Below are positions 51,627 through 64,000 of a stretch of DNA of 64,000 bases, piece after piece. Both the position numbers and the translations under genes were made by a program. The stretch covers positions 14,508,001-14,572,000 of the forward strand of contig OU612073.1 of assembly GCA_914767715.1 (NCBI GenBank), given 5' to 3'. The stretch is from Membranipora membranacea (Eukaryota > Bryozoa > Gymnolaemata > Cheilostomatida > Membraniporidae). Below the pieces are notes generated by a model. That model saw only the letters and a list, made by a program, of their open reading frames with translations, was not told the origin of the DNA and searched no databases. Every line of letters starts with the position of its first letter. Positions within the stretch are counted from its first letter, which is position 1.

Positions 51627-54600
51627 ATGACCTCTGTTGCGATGCCAGGTAATGATAGGGGCGGGCAGAGAATCACTTCTCAGGCTGGATCATCTTCCTA
51701 TAGCAATTCAGGAAGAATACAACCACACCATAATGGAGAACACGAAAAGCACAACAGGAAGGAAAGAAAATTGATCAGCTATAACCTGTAAGTTAAGTTT
51801 TAAGTTATATCGCAAGCCACCATCATATTGGCTGGTAAGCCCCTACAGATTATGCCTCTATGGAACCCAAATTTCTATGAATGTCATGGTGAGACCCATG
51901 AACAAAACACACTGGTTATGAAAATATCATTTCTGACAACTGTAATGCTTATCACGGTAAGCTTTCATGTAATCTATAATACACAATGCGGAAGCCAGAA
52001 CACGGCAGGTGTGAAGACTTAACTGGGGCGACAGGTAATTACATATTCAATGACAATCAATCTCCAGAAAGCTGTCCAAAATTTGCCCTCAAAGAGTTCA
52101 CATGAGTATGTGATTTTGGGAAGCAACCTTTATATATACCACTCATTCAGACTGTGATCCCTTGGGGTAAGGATTTCCGTCGTCAACTATTTGTGATAGT
52201 TGTCTGTCATATATATAATGGTATAATGGTTTCAAAAACTTGGGTACATTCAAAACTTGAAGACCTACTGTTTTCTCATGTTTTACTGAGAAAGAATTAA
52301 TAGAGAACTTATTGAATAGGAGAACTCTGTTCGTAGCAAGGGATGTTTTGATAAGACTTGGTTGGTGTAGTGTCTACCCCACTTTGGGCCTCTAGTTGTT
52401 GAATACTGCATATGGGAGAAATGATAACACAACAGGTAAGTCATGTTAGTCTGATCGAAGAATGGCTGACACATTTTGTTGATCAGGTTGATCGCATCGA
52501 GAGTTTCTTCCCGAGTCAAAGCTTATTTATATCAGCAGGGCTTGGACTCATTTGCAGCTTTTCTTGCATGAAAGGTTTGCCCAAAACAATAAGATTGTGA
52601 GAAACAGCGGCGACCTAGAAACCTAGCTACAACGACTAGTGCGTAGGTAGCCGTAGGTAGCCGCCAGTTTTAGGGAAATCCCCATTTTAAGGTATAGTTA
52701 GAGAAAATCGATCAATAACTGCTTAATGTCATATCAATGAAAATCATGTATATAATATATTGGAAAACATTACATCAGTACTCAGATTGATAACTTCAAG
52801 GGGAATTCCCTTGCTATCAATACACAAATGAAAATTCCCCCTGCCAGTATGCATTGGTTTCTGCTTCAAACAGCTCTGCATGCTCCTGACTTGTGGGCAA
52901 GTAAAACACAACATAATACAGCACACATTTCATTGAGCAGTACAATTTTATATAACATCTTACTGGAATAACCTGGTTGCTTGATACCGTTGGTCCTGTT
53001 CTCTGGCTTATCAGTGGAAGGAATCAACTATCAATACTGGCCATGTGTACCAAACATGATCTTCGAGATGTGCCATGTTCTAAAACCAATCACTTTGGTC
53101 GACCGGTTTTTAATCAACCATTCTAGAGATAACCAAACTACTGCTTCCTTTATAGGCTGCAGAGACAGACTGAACTGGATGAGGTGAACGCCGTTTCATT
53201 TTGCTCAAAGCCCGAGTTCAATGACCTACTGGAGTCTGAGAGAAGAAATGACTGGATCAACCATATGCTCTGCATTGTGTCTAAAGCTCTACAAGCTGAC
53301 AACACTATGAAAGCTTATCGAGATGAACTCATCAAGAATATTCTACATGAGGATGGAACATTCCTGTTGGAGGTTTGTAAAATTTCAATGTCGTTTATTC
53401 GATGCATCTGCAGTTGTGCCATGAGAATTCACTTCAGTTTACGCTGGAAGCTTCGGTTTATAGTGTGGGGGGATAACATCAGCAAGATAAAGGCTCTTTT
53501 GATTTTAATTTCTAATACTACATAGCAAAAGAAGTGAATCTATTGAACAAGCAAAAAGAATTGGTATCCATTGGTACAAAAGATAAGTTTCTTCATTTAA
53601 TTATTCTCTTAAACTATCTCAGGACTGCGTTTTATTCTTCCTCAATCTAGTACTTAATCATTAATTTGGTTGAAAATGTTTCAGGTTTGTTGGGAGAGGC
53701 TTGAAAGCGAAATTAATAAAGCTAGCAGTCTGACCGGTGTAAAACTAGCGAAAACCCTAACTTTCTACTTAGATATATACTGTAGCTTACTTAGATATGA
53801 TGACTCGACGACAAAAAAAATGTATTCAAAGATTTTATCACTCACTTTGCTCATCAAAGAGAGAGTAGAATCTGTACCCGAGCTTAATGAAGTGAGTGCG
53901 AGATATAATGACATTCGAAGAGCAACAGATGAGAAGAAAATACGTGAACAGGAAATACAAGAGGCGATGGCTGGCGGAAGAACTGGGTTTGTATAGCAAT
54001 TTTCTGTTCTATAGAATTAATACAATTAACGCCAATACCAACAGGTCCTGCTGTCAACATAACGTAAAGTCTTAGGTTCCATTGCATAAGTTTTCAGTTG
54101 TGTTCTCGTTTACACACTATGATGAGCCTGATCTCTCCCCCCCCCCCTCATCTTGAGATGCCTTGCAATTGTTCTTTCAAGACAGATTTTCGCCAAAAAC
54201 TGTGAGCTATGGCCTATCCTGACAGAGCTATCATGCAAGACCAAAAAGGTTTGTGATGATCTAGTAATGTGAACCCAAAAAAGGGGAAAATCACTCCCAT
54301 CACTGAAACAATGAAATAATAGAGCACTCAAAGTAGCTCAAACTAACTTAAAATTTTTTTATTGTGAGCAATCTTTGCAGTCAATCCAGTCATCAAAAGA
54401 AGAATCAATAAAATTGAAAATAGTGGTGAAAAATCTTGCTGTCCAATTTTTATATCATAGCTCTAGTGTGAGAAAGGGAGAATGGATTTATACAGATATC
54501 AAACCACCTGATGACTTTACCAAAATTTCGGTGCATCCTACGAAAGAAGAAGTCCTCAGCACTCAGCCTGTTTGGTTACGGAAAAACCGACCTGTCGGAA

Positions 54601-57600
54601 GTAGGTAGATCTTTACTTATGAATACAATCTCTTGTGTGAAGCTGAGGAGCTAAATAACTCTAAACAATCAAGCTCTTAAACATAGGGTGTTAGTAACAT
54701 TTCCCCATATCTAAGCAGCGTGTTATTGAAAGCATCGGCCCTAGAGTTATTGGTCCTCATCTGAAACCCCCCTGCAATCCATAATTACTTAATTCTTGAT
54801 GCTCCGACCTGTCTGAAAAAAGGTGGGAGGAAATTTGCGCATAAACTATCTTTTGCCCTTGGCTGTCAGCCTTGTATAAAGTGAGGGGATATACCCTTCA
54901 AACTCATCCAGCTTTGGGTGTTTAAACATCAAATAATGGTTGCTCCCTTTTTATTATTTACTTATTTATTTATTCATTATTTTACTATTAATTCTGCTCA
55001 CTCCCACTAATTTGATGCAAATTGATGGCATGATCTTATATTATTTTATTGTCTGAATCAACACGGAGATAGAAATTTTGACTTTGCAACGCTTTATTTT
55101 TAGGATTTGAAGACGCACATGACTATTTAGACGTTCAGTTCCGTCTTTTTCGTGAGGATTTCGTCTGTACAGTGAGAAAAGGTATCAAGGCAGTGTTAGA
55201 AAAGCCACATATCGCTCGAATGGGAAAACTCAGGGATGGCGAGTACAAGATATACAACAATTTTCACATCAGAGGAACCGGCTTCACAAAAGATGGTATC
55301 CACCACATTCTAGAGTAAGTTGATCTCAGCACATTCACACCTCAGCTCTGCCCTGCAACGTCAAAACTAAAAGATTTGTAAGTCGTAAGATCTAATTGAG
55401 ATGGTCATGAGTCATTTTTAAGTTAGAAAGCCAGACGGAGTAGCTTTATCAACAATCCCGTCTGCTGCTTGGCAACCAAACTGGCTCTCTCAAACTCCTC
55501 AGAAAGAAATCACCTGGCTTGTTTGAATATATTGATAGTTTATCTTCCTACAGGGTCGATCAGAACAACAGAGTGTTTGCAACCAGAAAGTGGCTAAAGA
55601 CTAAAAGACTTCCTTTTGGCTCACTTGTCTGTCTGTCAACCGATGAATTCCGCAACCATATTTTGTTTGCAACAATAGTAAACCGACCATCGCCTGGACC
55701 GAAAAAGCGTGAGACTTTTTGACAAATTTTCTGTTCAGTTGATCAATGTTCAATTGAATTAATATGATTTATAAGTTATGTGTGCATGCATAATCTTATA
55801 AACTATGAAAAAGTGTATGATGTACGAGGGAGGCAGCCTTTTTCAAACCTTTTATTTGCCTAGTCAGACTTGCTTCATAAACTTGGTATAATAAAAATCA
55901 TCATTGTATGATTTATAAATTAAATGGTGCAAGGGGAGAAAATAATCTATCTAATCTATCTATCTTTATCAAATCTTAATAATAACAATAATAATCACTA
56001 TAGTGATTTTCAAGTCTGAGTTTGATTTTGTTTCTAGATTGGCAGAAGACTGAGGATAACCCAAATGTAGTTCACATTACATTTCTATCTGAGTCAAATG
56101 ATGAATTCCATGGCTTGGTTGACCCAGTGGGTCCATACATGGTTGTAGAGAGTACAGCGTTTTATGAATCTTATAAACACGTTCTATCAGGTCTTCAGAA
56201 AATGGCAGTTGCCCTTCAGGACAACCTCAATTCATTCCCGTTTGACCGTTACATCGTACAGTAAGTGATAAGCCAATATGTTCTCTTAATTATCGGTTCT
56301 GTTTGATTTATAAGCTCTGCATCAAACTTTCTTTACAATTTAGGTCTACTCAAAATAAAAGGCTGATTTTTACTATTCTAATAGGATTATTGAGTCTGAT
56401 TTTACCTACACATTGTTTATTAATTAATGAATTTTTATCATGTCAATCATTGCTGTGAAAACTGTTATACTGCCCAGCGCGGAGAAAATACTAACTTGCG
56501 CTCTTGTCAAACTGAGAAAATTGTCAACATTTTATAATTATGATATGATTGGAAATTAAAATTTCCTTTGTCTTTTCAAACAATTAATACTTTAATAATT
56601 TTGGTTCAAATTTTTTTTGACATTTGTTTCATGACCTCCAGATTTCTGAGGTGGCCTTCATTCCATTCTTTTGGTTTGCCTGTCTGTATTCTATCACACT
56701 GGGTCAGCGATGAGAGTGCCATCAGCCCACAGAATGGGATGTTATGAAGGCCATGCAATTTCAGCGGGCTTTGACCTATTGTGAAAAGGCATCTAAGCTA
56801 AGGAGTGAACCATGCTAGACATGGTAATGTGAAATGTTAATCGCTCTATTATAATCAGCTATCCAGCAGACTTTACAGGCTACGAGCATGAATGTTATAT
56901 GATCAATAGGTGCAAAACAGTGGCTAAGCTGCCAGACTACCTCAGTTCGGGCTTGCACGTCAGTCTGCCACTGCCCGACGAAGCTTGGAGAAGTTTGAGC
57001 TATACTGACCCAGTGCCTGTTGATAATACACATATGTGGCCCCCAGCATCGCAACTAGAGTTCAACGAATCACAATATGCAGCATACAAAGCTGCTCTAA
57101 CACAAGAGTTTTCTGTCATTCAAGGTAAAAAAATTGTCAACACACCTTTTAATCGTAGAACTTCTCTTAGATTACTAGAAAACTATGTTTGTGATAATAA
57201 CTACCCTAGGAATGAATGTCGTTTTTAATCAAAGCAACTTATAGTCTCTTAATGTTGAGATTATTTTCCAAGATTAACCAAACTTAGCCCCTTCCTGTAC
57301 ACCTGTCTTATGTGTGAGGTTATCCTGGTATGTGTCCCCATACAAATGTTAGATATCCTCTTAACTCACAAGAGCGGAGTCTTTCTGTCCTGGTTCCAAC
57401 CGGTATGTAGTGTGATTGCAGGAGGAGAGGATCGACCTATGATGTTCGGACATTACATTATATTGAGCGAAGTGTCCTATCATTAGTGGTTGTTGTTGAC
57501 TCATCATAATAAATTCTTTCAGGGCCACCTGGTACCGGGAAGACATATGTTGGACTCAGGATCGTGAGGACTCTGCTGCACAATCTTTATCAGATCACAA

Positions 57601-60600
57601 AAGATAATAATGGATCCAGACAAGGTTTCAGTAGTTTTCAAGAGAAACTATTGGCCAGAGTTGGTGCAAACAAAAGCCAGTCTACATCTCCAGCAGATCC
57701 TGATGAGGAGAACAAGCAACAAACTCCTGAGAAGTTAGACAGACCTATATTACTTGTCTGTTATACAAATCATGCCCTTGACCAGTTTCTTGAAGGAATA
57801 TTAAAGTTCTGCTCAACTGGTGAGTATATCCTTATATACGCAACTTCATTCCTGACATAAAGTATGCATCAAATGCCCAGTACAGGGAAGTACAGTGTAG
57901 TTATAATATCCAAAAGATGGCTGTGTAAAAGCTGCTTACAGCTAGAACTAGTTTATAATTTTAGTTTCTGATGTGGAAAACTTCTGTTTACATTAGGCGT
58001 GACATATATTGCAGCTGATCAATATGACTTTCCCAACCAGAATTGAAACTCAGTCCAAGTGATTGATTGATTGAGTTGATTGATTGCAGGAGAAACGCAA
58101 ACAATATTATTCTTCTTAATTATTCTTGTGGAGTAAGAAACATCTCCAGTCTAGGTGTGTTATTTTTATCTGTTCACACAACTTTACATGTTATTTTCAA
58201 GTCAATATTGGATTTTGTATTGACTTAACATCTTATGGTATCTAAAGTAATGGACTTTGATGACTGTATGCTTGAGTTGCAGCACTCTCTGTATTTTTTG
58301 ATTTGAACAAAATAGTTTTACCAGAGAACAGCAAAAGGTTGGGTAGTTGAGTAGTGCTGTACAACATGTACCCATAAGCAAATTATCAGGAATACCAAAT
58401 ACCTGACCTGTACTCGTTTTCGACTACCCGTTCAATCCTGAGTGTTTTAGATATTGAAACTTTTATTTTAGACGTCATCAGAGTGGGCTCAAGAAGTCGC
58501 AGTGAGCAAGTCAAAGGATTAAATTTGAACAATCTTCTGCGTAATGCCGAGACAGCGATTCATAAATCTATTTATTACAATCTCAATGACCAAAAGAGAG
58601 ATCTCGAGGTATGTATAGCATTTATGATAATAATTATAGTTTACTTAGTGATATCTAATAGTATAATGCATCTTTTTAACCGTCAACAATTCTTTTTTGT
58701 AGTTGGAGTACGAAGAATTAGCAAATTGCACCGTGGGAAAAGATGAGGGTATCAGAGGATTCAACCATTTCTACCCAGGTGTCATACATGATGTTTTTTG
58801 TAAACAGTTCTCGCAATCTGTTGAGCCTTCCTACCAATACCCAGACTATGACGTTGTGGCTAATTGGGTCAATCTCACTACTGGTTAGTGTATTTCTCTG
58901 ATGTTGACCACTCTTCAAGTTATGATATTATGTATTAAAAAGGTGGCAGGTGGGATGCAAGTGCTCAACTAAAATTAAAAATAATTAAAATTAAAAATTT
59001 GTAGAATTATTTTCAATCAATGAAAGAGGGGAACACTATGTGACCCCTCTTTATGAGACCATGTTCAATATCAATTGTGAAAGCGATTAAACTCTCTTGG
59101 TAAGAGCACTGGCTGCTCACTTTTAGAAAAACGGTGCAATAAATGAGTTGCGTCAGGTGTGAGGATTTCTTGACTTGATTTCGTAGGCGAATTACTAATC
59201 ATTATAATAGCCATACACTATGTCACCTCGAAATTGTGTTTGTTCCCATCAGCAGAGCGTTAGTTGAAACAGCATCTGAGACTGATGTGGATGGAAATGT
59301 GACCCAGTATCTCATAAACAAGTCCTTGAATCTTGACTCTCTGCAATTTAGGTTGAAACAACACTGAGTATTTTTGTCATACCCCATACTCATGTACACT
59401 GGTTTCCTGCTCAAAAACTTTCTAATTACTGAATATCCATGAACTACTTTGTAAAAACTGGGCTAGATAAGTGTTAGCGTCTCCCGTACCATAAACAATT
59501 AACTTTAACAATACTTAACATAGGTTTATCTGTACATTTCCACAAAGAATATTGCTTCTGAAGGATAAATAAGGCATGAAGGGTATATAAAAGCTGTTTT
59601 TTTTTCAAATTTTTGTTTGTCATTGAACTAAAATTGATCTTGATATTCTCTGTTACCAATACCATTACTATCACGCTACTCTCAGATATGGAGATGTTTC
59701 GAGAATGAAATATTCCAATTATCTTAATCACAAATGAATGTTTATCCTTTGTAGAGAATATGTGTGAAGCTCAAAATAGACATGGGAGGTCAACAGCTGG
59801 CGCTTTGAAGAACTCATGCACAACTTCTGAGTCCAAAGAAGAAGAGTTTTGGAGTGAGTCAAAGAGACAAAAGCAATCTATCGGCCCCGGATATCAAATC
59901 ATTATACTAAGAAGGAGCTCATACATCGGGATGAGTCAAAATGATCCAATGAAGCATATCGAATTTTAGTGTGGTATGGGTATTCCGTTCGATAATGGAA
60001 ATCTTTTTGGTCTATTTCAACAGAATACCAGGAAGATTATGATCCAGATACTCATTGCTTGGAGGGCATAGATGATGGTGATGAAGGTAAATTGATATAT
60101 TTTAGCGGTATCTATTATTCACATCACATACATCTAATTTGAGTTTTCAATTTAGAAAAGTATGAGAAGTTGTCTGCCGTTTTACCACATTTCTCAATGC
60201 AGAGTTTCACACCTAATAACAATATTGAGGATATTGAAGACAGAAATACAGTAGCAAATAATTGGTTCTCCAAACAGGAATTTGCAGTTGAATAAACTAA
60301 ACTGCAAATTATTCATTATGTCTAATCAGCTTTACCACCCACAACACCATTTTTATTGCAATCATTACAGAGGGACAGATGCCCAACAAAGAGGTCTATA
60401 CAGACACACATTTTGACGGTAATCTTATTATGGATGAGCAGTCTGTCAAAGAACTAGTTGAGAAATGTATAAACGGAAAGAGCATTATGTCAAAGAAATT
60501 CACAAACGATGACAGGTACATCCAAAACATTAGTCAAACAATCTATCTTTATGTGTATAGGGCATACAAATCTTTCTCCCTTAACAAAAGTATCAAAAGC

Positions 60601-63600
60601 TTCTGATTTCTCTTTCAAATAAATGAGTAGCATATGTAAGAGGGAAATGGAAAGCTGTGAATCGGCCAAAACTGGTTCGCAGCACCCTCAGCTACCCTGG
60701 CTAGTTTTTCAACAGGAATGAGCAAAGTCTTTGAGACATGTCCTTGCTATCAATTTCGTCTATACTATCCATTCTAATATGTATCTAAAAAGGGTAGTTT
60801 GACTAGTTCCCTAGTAATCAAATTCAATAATCCTTACTTTGATCAATCAATCATCAATTTGCAAGCAAGGGCTCCGTTATAGGGAACAACTCCAGCAGTT
60901 TATAGCTCAAGGATTCGCTATTTATTTTTAGTAAATGTTTTTTTTAAGGTGGTTTGTCTTTTTCAGGAAGCGTTTGTATTATTACTGGCTGACTGTCCAT
61001 CAAAACAAAGTTTGTGCTCAACTGAGACAATGCCAGGATAAATATGCAGAGGTTCTTAAGAAGCAAAGTGACCTCAAGTAAGAAGCTGTGCTTTGTATAA
61101 TCTAAACTGTTGACCTGCTAACATCTTACAGCTTAAGTAGAACGTCAAACCATAGATGAATCATTGCTTTTAGACACATTGTTAGGGAAATCCATTATCA
61201 TACGGAAATTGGTTTGTGCATTATGACAAACTGAAACTACGTGGTGGTTACCCTCATCGAGACATGGTTTCCTTTTATTTATCAAGAAAACAACAGCAAG
61301 TAGCAGCTCTAAAGAAAGCGAAAGTGATAGGCATGACCACCACTGGTGCAGCGCGATTACAAGATGTGCTTCAGGTGGTGGGTCCTCGCATTGTTATAGT
61401 AGAAGAAGCAGCTGAAGTACTTGAAGCACATATCATTGCCTCCCTAAACAAACACTGCCAGCACCTAATACTGATAGGTACGGCTTTCACACAACATTCA
61501 CTTTCTCAGTAAATATGGAAATTTAGTTCAACATGTTCCAACCTCAATTTTTTGGCTATGGTTTTCGTCAAGGCCGAATTCTTATATTAATTATACAAAA
61601 AACATGAAAACACATTTTTCCTTCCAATGTCAGGATAACATAGCTGGTCTTGGTTAATCAGACAAGACTAGTGGCGACCACTGATTATATTATACATCTT
61701 GTAGGTGACCACAAACAGTTAAAGCCGAGCCCGACTGTTTTCTCGCTAGCAAAGGATGCAAATCTAGATTTGTCACTGTTTGAAAGAATGGTAAACAACA
61801 AGCTTCCTGTGAAAACTCTCAATGTCCAACACAGAATGCGACCAGAGATCTCAAAATATGTCAGACCAATATATGATCAGCTTGATGATCATATGAGTGT
61901 AGAGAACAGGCCAGCGGTCAAAGGTATGTAACCAAATATTTGAATACATATCTTAAAGGCTGAACAACGCAGGTTAGCCTAACCCTAATGCTAATTTTTG
62001 ATCAGCGAAAGTGCCCCTGTGACCAATATTCCTCTTCAAAGTCAATTGCCACTACATTGTTATGCATCTCAAAAATATTATTAGATATTTGGTCTAAATT
62101 TGAGACTTAACACATTTGATAGAAAGATTTGCATGGTTTAACACAATGTATAAGTTCAGCCCTCTGAACTTTCCGTCAATATGTTTAGGTATCGCACATT
62201 CAGTTTTCTTCCTCAACCACAAGGAGCTAGAAACTGAAGTTGAAGGCTTAATGAGCAAAAGAAATAGCCACGAAGCAAAAATGATTGTTGAGCTTGTCAG
62301 GTGAGCCATCTCTGGAGTTTATGATAGAACAGGGTATATGGGAGTTATGTATCTTCTCATTAGAAAAGCCAATCATTTTAAGAAGGGTGAACACTGATCC
62401 CCTCGTACCAAAATTAAGGGCTAGTATGTTGGCTAATTAGACACTAGTTTTTGTACTAAAATAAATCATAGTCCTTGACAAAGAAAGTGATATAATTCCT
62501 ACAGTGTTATTTCCCTTTGCAGATACCTATTAGTCCAGCAGTATGATCACAAGCAGATCACTATAATCTGTATGTACAAGGGCCAGGAATTCTTTATTCG
62601 AGACTTGCTCTCACAGAGAAAGATCAACTTAAGCTTCTATCAGATGATCAAAACAGTTTGCATAGATGACTACCAAGGTAAAAGTTTCCATCAAAATAGA
62701 CCACTATTTGCAGGCATGGTGAAGGTATGACATATGTTCAACTGGAGAGCGATAATTTTAAATTGACAAATAAATAACTGTTGTTTTAGGAGAGGAAAAC
62801 GACATTGTGATAGTGTCACTGGTAAGAAGCAACAAAGAAGAAAAAGTCGGTTTCGTAAAGACGCAAAATAGAATCTGTGTCACTCTATCTCGAGCTAAGA
62901 TTGGAATGTATGTCATCGGTAACCTGGAGATGCTTGCTAAACAGTCCGGTGAGTTTTTCTTAAAATATGGCATAGTTGTTCCAACTCAGCAACAGTCATT
63001 GACAGGAATAAAGCGACATTTCAGTATGTCGATTTACTGAGAGAAGCCCGCTATTTTAGTCAAATTTATTGTCATCTTTTGTGTGTTTGGACCACAATGA
63101 TTGATTTGCAATATTTGACAAGAGCATCAATACAGTATGCGGTTTATAATTTGTAGCATAAATGAGTGTAGATTACCTTATTCTGTAAATGTCTAATTTG
63201 CTGCAATTACCCTGAGATAGATGACTGGAAGAGAACTGTTGAGATTGCAAAGGTGGCTGGTGAGTACGGTGACACACTGAATCTTAGCTGTTTGAAACAT
63301 AGCAATCCAGCTTTAGTGAAGAAGCCTGAAGACTTCATGAAGTTATCGCCTAAAGGTGTGTTCTCTACTCAAGTTGTTTTATCCCCTCTGTTAAGTGCTT
63401 CATAGCGAGCGGCAACTTCTTATTCAACCCTACTGTACCATTTTTTAACTTAACTGAGAATTTACCAACCATGCAACACAAAAAAAATTTGCGGTTTGAT
63501 CATTTGAATTGAGAACTAACTATCCAGATTAATTGACTTCCAAAGTCAAGTTCTATGTTTTGAGTGTGTGTAGCTGCGACACAAACAATAATATTTCTTG

Positions 63601-64000
63601 GTCCTCTATTCATGGTACAGGTGGATGTGAACAGAAATGCGACCAGACCTTGTCATGTGGTCATGTTTGTGATATGGATTGTCATCCCTCAGAACATACA
63701 TGGATTTGTGAGAAAAGATGTTTAAAACACTGTAAGAACGGACATCGTTGCAAAGGTAATTATGATGATATTCTTGTTCTCTGATAATGCGAGCATACTG
63801 AATTTGACTAGTGCCTTTGCGTTCAAAATCTTCAACCATCCTGAATATAAAAATATTCTGATTTCAATTTCTGAAATAACCACGGTTAGATTCAGTGTTA
63901 CATAACGAAAAAGTATTGTAAAACCCATTTCAATATTTTGTTTGTAGATAAATGTCACCAGACTTGCCTTCCCTGCTACGCAAATTTGACCAAAGAACTG
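51627..64000 (+). CDS. ZNFX1: NFX1-type zinc-finger helicase ZNFX1 (3' end outside window)
   Basis: Exons: 51627-51787, 53165-53372, 53685-53990, 54381-54600, 55104-55314, 55554-55708, 56038-56260, 56859-57124, 57523-57819, 58472-58608, 58703-58883, 59755-59934, 60024-60086, 60156-60250, 60373-60515, 60967-61077, 61287-61477, 61705-61923, 62189-62300, 62523-62677, 62790-62948, 63221-63355, 63621-63755, 63948 onward: about 1372 residues in frame (human 1918). Superfamily 1 helicase motifs: GPPGTGKT (584-591), [26 protein letters not shown] (1025-1029), GDHKQLKP (1050-1057), QHRMRPE (1091-1097), [20 protein letters not shown]1 zinc fingers begin at [14 protein letters not shown]. Homologues act in dsRNA sensing in vertebrates and small-RNA inheritance in nematodes. 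Exon 1 and exons 12-15, in the poorly conserved part, are the least certain; the helicase core shows no break. Confidence 0.93.

Overview
This is a stretch of animal nuclear DNA. It is AT-rich, the genes are split by many GT-AG introns of a few hundred bases, and the two best genes are orthologues of animal genes: DNA polymerase theta (POLQ) and the NFX1-type zinc-finger helicase ZNFX1. Intron size, many small palindromic elements and a lineage-specific receptor-like cluster suggest a marine invertebrate. The phylum cannot be fixed from the sequence alone.

Positions 1-19300, minus strand: a tandem cluster of four genes for small single-pass membrane proteins (A at about 0.3-3.1 kb and running off the left edge, B at 3.3-7.4 kb, C at 9.4-12.3 kb, D at 16.2-19.2 kb). 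Each has a seven-cysteine ectodomain exon and a second exon holding one more cysteine, a Thr-rich stalk and a membrane helix. Several short, unrelated cytoplasmic-tail exons follow. Nearly all introns are phase 1. I do not recognise the family; it is the best candidate here for an undescribed system.

Positions 19300-29390: mostly non-coding. This part holds a possible solo LTR, a 1.25-kb minisatellite of about 10-bp units, a reverse-transcriptase remnant directly abutting it, a decayed ankyrin-like fragment and a GC-rich perfect hairpin.

Positions 29393-45161, plus strand: a complete 23-exon POLQ gene. Its exon phases all agree and give 2088 residues: superfamily 2 helicase, disordered linker, then family A polymerase. 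Its polymerase seems to lack loops present in human POLQ. One intron carries an antisense non-LTR retrotransposon fragment.

Positions 46322-48081, minus strand: a compact four-exon gene for a 229-residue basic protein I do not recognise, tail to tail with POLQ.

Positions 48082-51626: non-coding, with two palindromic elements, one of which encloses a tRNA-like unit. Positions 51627-64000, plus strand: the first 24 exons (about 1372 residues) of ZNFX1, cut by the right edge inside the zinc-finger region.

POLQ acts in end joining of DNA double-strand breaks, and ZNFX1 in RNA surveillance and antiviral or small-RNA biology. No functional link between them, or with the receptor-like cluster, is visible beyond adjacency.
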